Origin: Symbiodinium natans
Taxonomy: Eukaryota > Sar > Dinophyceae > Suessiales > Symbiodiniaceae
Assembly: GCA_905221605.1 (NCBI GenBank)
Contig: CAJNDS010000288.1
Coordinates: 120,001 to 147,500 of the forward strand
Length of the DNA: 27,500 nt
Reading direction: 5' to 3'
Shown here: piece after piece, positions 26,158 to 27,500 of the stretch
Layout of the letters: the number at the start of each line of letters is the position of its first letter
How positions within the stretch are numbered: the stretch's first letter is position 1
Program-made: the position numbers and the translations under genes
The notes under the pieces: generated by a model
What the model saw: only the letters and a program-made list of their open reading frames with translations
Told to the model about the DNA's origin: nothing
Database searches by the model: none

Positions 26158-26660
26158 AACTCTTCCCACCGAAACGGCCTTTCTCCTCCGAGACCCTACA
26201 GGCGCAGTAATGGATTCGCAAGGCCTGAGCTTTACAACTGCACGGTTTAGGGTTTCGGGTTTAGGGTTGAGGGTTGCCTTCAGAACAGCCTAAACCCTGA
26301 ACATGCCTAAACCCTAAACCTCCCTCAACATCCCTAACCCCTACAGTAAACTAAACTCTAAACCCTACACACTAAAATCTCAACATACCTAAACCATAAA
26401 CATCGAACCCTAGAAGCCCCAAACCTCAACATCCCTAAGCCTTACACCACAGCATCCTCAGAGCCATAAACCCTGAACCGTAAACCCTCAATTTAGTTCA
26501 GGGTTTAGGGTGTTATTTTTCAGGGTAACCCTCAACATCCCTAGAACCCTAAACCCTAAACCCTCAACTTAGTTTAGGGTTTAGGGTTTAGGGTTTAGGG
26601 CTAGGGCCGGCTAGGGCTAGGGTTTAGGGCTAGAGCCCTGAACCTCAAACCCCCCACAAC

Positions 26661-26736
26661 CCAGGTAGAAAGCCTTCATGCCCTCATGGACCGCGAAGGC
26701 CGCCCGGCGCATCACGCAGAGCAACTCCGCGCCAGG
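26661..26736 (-). CDS. Candidate exon, unrecognised protein
   Basis: The minus strand after CCTGGGCAG| (26737/26736) reads PGAELLCVMRRAAFAVHEG then MKAFYL, ending at a GT donor candidate (CTGG|GTTGTG, 26661/26660). The plus strand is also open over the same bases. The protein-like composition on the minus strand and position between arrays favour an exon. Confidence 0.42.
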
Positions 26737-26759
26737 CTGCCCAGGGGGTGGAGGGCGGA

Positions 26760-26802
26760 AGGGTTTAGGGTTTAGGGTTTAGGGTTTAGGGTTTAGGGTT
26801 TA
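26760..26802 (+). repeat. TTTAGGG array
   Basis: Six units directly upstream, in gene direction, of the candidate exon at 26661-26736. Confidence 0.9.
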
Positions 26803-26995
26803 TAATATAGGGTTACTGTTACGGTTAGGGTGTATATAGGGTTTAGGGTTAGAAGTTAAGGGTTTTAGGGCTTGCAATGAAGGGCGAGTATTGGGTTGTA
26901 GGGACTTAGGGCCATAGGGCTTTGGCCCCTAAACCCCTAAACCCTAACCTCCCAAAACCTGAAGCCCCTAAGCCCACTTAACCCTAAGTATATAC

Positions 26996-27090
26996 ACCCT
27001 AAACCCTAAACCCTAAACCCTAAACCCCAAACCCTAAACCCTAAACCCTAAACCCTAAACCCCAAACCCTAAACCCTAAACCCTAAACCC
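26996..27090 (-). repeat. CCCTAAA array with CCCCAAA units
   Basis: About thirteen C-strand units. It begins about a dozen bases downstream of the donor of the candidate exon at 27103-27153. Confidence 0.92.
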
Positions 27091-27102
27091 TACATACTTC
27101 GC

Positions 27103-27153
27103 CTGCAGTCCCAGCTCCGAGAGGCGGGAGACGCCGGTCAGCGGGCGCTGCTC
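27103..27153 (-). CDS. Candidate exon, unrecognised protein
   Basis: The minus strand has a textbook acceptor (CGCCTTCAG|G, 27154/27153) and a GC donor (CTGCAG|GCGAAG, 27103/27102) around exactly 17 codons: EQRPLTGVSRLSELGLQ. It sits between a G-strand array on one side and a C-strand array on the other, like PLP-enzyme exon 8. Confidence 0.52.
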
Positions 27154-27167
27154 CTGAAGGCGAAGGG

Positions 27168-27270
27168 TCTAGGGTTTAGGGTTTAGGGTTTAGGGTTTAG
27201 GGTTTAGGGTTTAGGGTTTAGGGTTTAGGGTTTAGGGTTTAGGGTTTAGGGTTTAGGGTTTAGGGTTTAA
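27168..27270 (+). repeat. TTTAGGG array
   Basis: About fourteen perfect units, degenerating at the right into TTTAACG and CTGAGG forms. Confidence 0.92.
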
Positions 27271-27406
27271 CGTTTAGGGTCTAGGGCTGAGGATTTAGGG
27301 ATTGGAGTTTAGGGGTTAGGGCTTAGGGCTTATGAGTTTCGGGCTTTGGGTTTTAAGGGTTTAGGGCAGAGGATTTAGGGTTCAGGGTTTTGAAGTTCAG
27401 GGTGTA

Positions 27407-27500
27407 CAGGGTGGGGCCCCCTTACTATACTAACTGTAGTTAAGGGACTTATAACCTAACTTAGGGTCCTTATAACCCAATTTAGGGCCCTTATAACTCT
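27407..27500 (+). mobile_element. Second copy of the 120-bp MITE, cut by the window end
   Basis: Ninety-four bases identical to 25505-25598, preceded by TA (27405-27406). The identity shows recent transposition or a segmental copy. The right end lies outside the window. Confidence 0.9.

Larger units (their letters stand above)
6471..27400. repeat. Telomere-type (TTTAGGG/CCCTAAA) repeat domain
   Basis: Dozens of arrays, mostly 20-100 bp and up to about 140 bp, occur in both orientations and alternate with exons, MITE-like elements and other spacers. Orientation flips repeatedly, so this is not one chromosome end. Perfect heptamer runs sit beside degenerate copies (TTCAGGG, TTTGGGG, TTGAGGG, CCCGAAA), which suggests arrays of different ages. 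Between 17277 and 6422 the arrays lie in introns of the minus-strand PLP-enzyme gene. To the right they separate further exon-like segments. Confidence 0.95.

Noticed and set aside
6471-27400. A true chromosome end or subtelomere
   Set aside because: Array orientation flips dozens of times, exons in one orientation run through, and several arrays show target duplications. Interstitial insertion fits better.
6471-27400. CRISPR array, because repeats alternate with unique spacers
   Set aside because: Repeats are telomere heptamers of variable length and both orientations, spacers vary from tens to hundreds of bases, and the context is a spliced eukaryotic gene.
1-27500. tRNA, 5S rRNA and spliced-leader RNA genes
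   Set aside because: I looked for the dinoflagellate spliced-leader motif and for obvious cloverleaf signatures by eye on both strands and found none; a covariance-model scan was not possible.

Overview
The window looks like nuclear DNA of a dinoflagellate. Three things support this. The dispersed heptamer is TTTAGGG/CCCTAAA, the telomere motif of dinoflagellates (and of plants and some other algae). Both recognisable genes have many short introns whose donors are often GC or GA rather than GT. Most acceptors read AG|G. All convincing coding sequence is on the minus strand, so both genes run right to left.

Region 1 (1-4909) is a spliced minus-strand gene that runs off the left edge. I rebuilt ten exons, with start codon at 4907-4909. 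It matches, from memory, a multicopy dinoflagellate hypothetical family that looks transposon-like; its function is unknown. Its introns hold ordinary sequence. Region 2 (4910-6200) is a spacer with no gene I can support.

Region 3 (6200-27500) looks at first like a junkyard of telomere arrays in both orientations separated by 60-200 bp of other sequence. Many of those spacers are exons. Read on the minus strand between 17277 and 6422, they splice in matching phase into the N-terminal half of a PLP enzyme of the D-serine dehydratase / D-threonine aldolase family (motifs TPCYV, RPHMKTHK, STLAEAEFFADGGFDDI, VDCGYGRDGVDPE). These exons are 23-105 nt long, and about 94% of the 10.9 kb span is intron packed with telomere-type repeats. 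Further right (18-27 kb) more exon-like minus-strand segments occur, from an upstream part of the same gene or from another gene I do not recognise. The C-terminal half of the PLP enzyme was not found.

The introns also hold several families of short inverted-repeat elements (MITE-like, about 95-160 bp). In several of them a telomere array sits inside the element, flanked by a direct duplication of the target (12, 14 and 5 bp). Two sister copies share the same junction. This suggests that the arrays arrived by insertion into staggered breaks, and not by chromosome-end erosion. The main novelty is a gene whose introns have been colonised by telomeric repeats, possibly with the repeat itself providing splice-compatible sequence.
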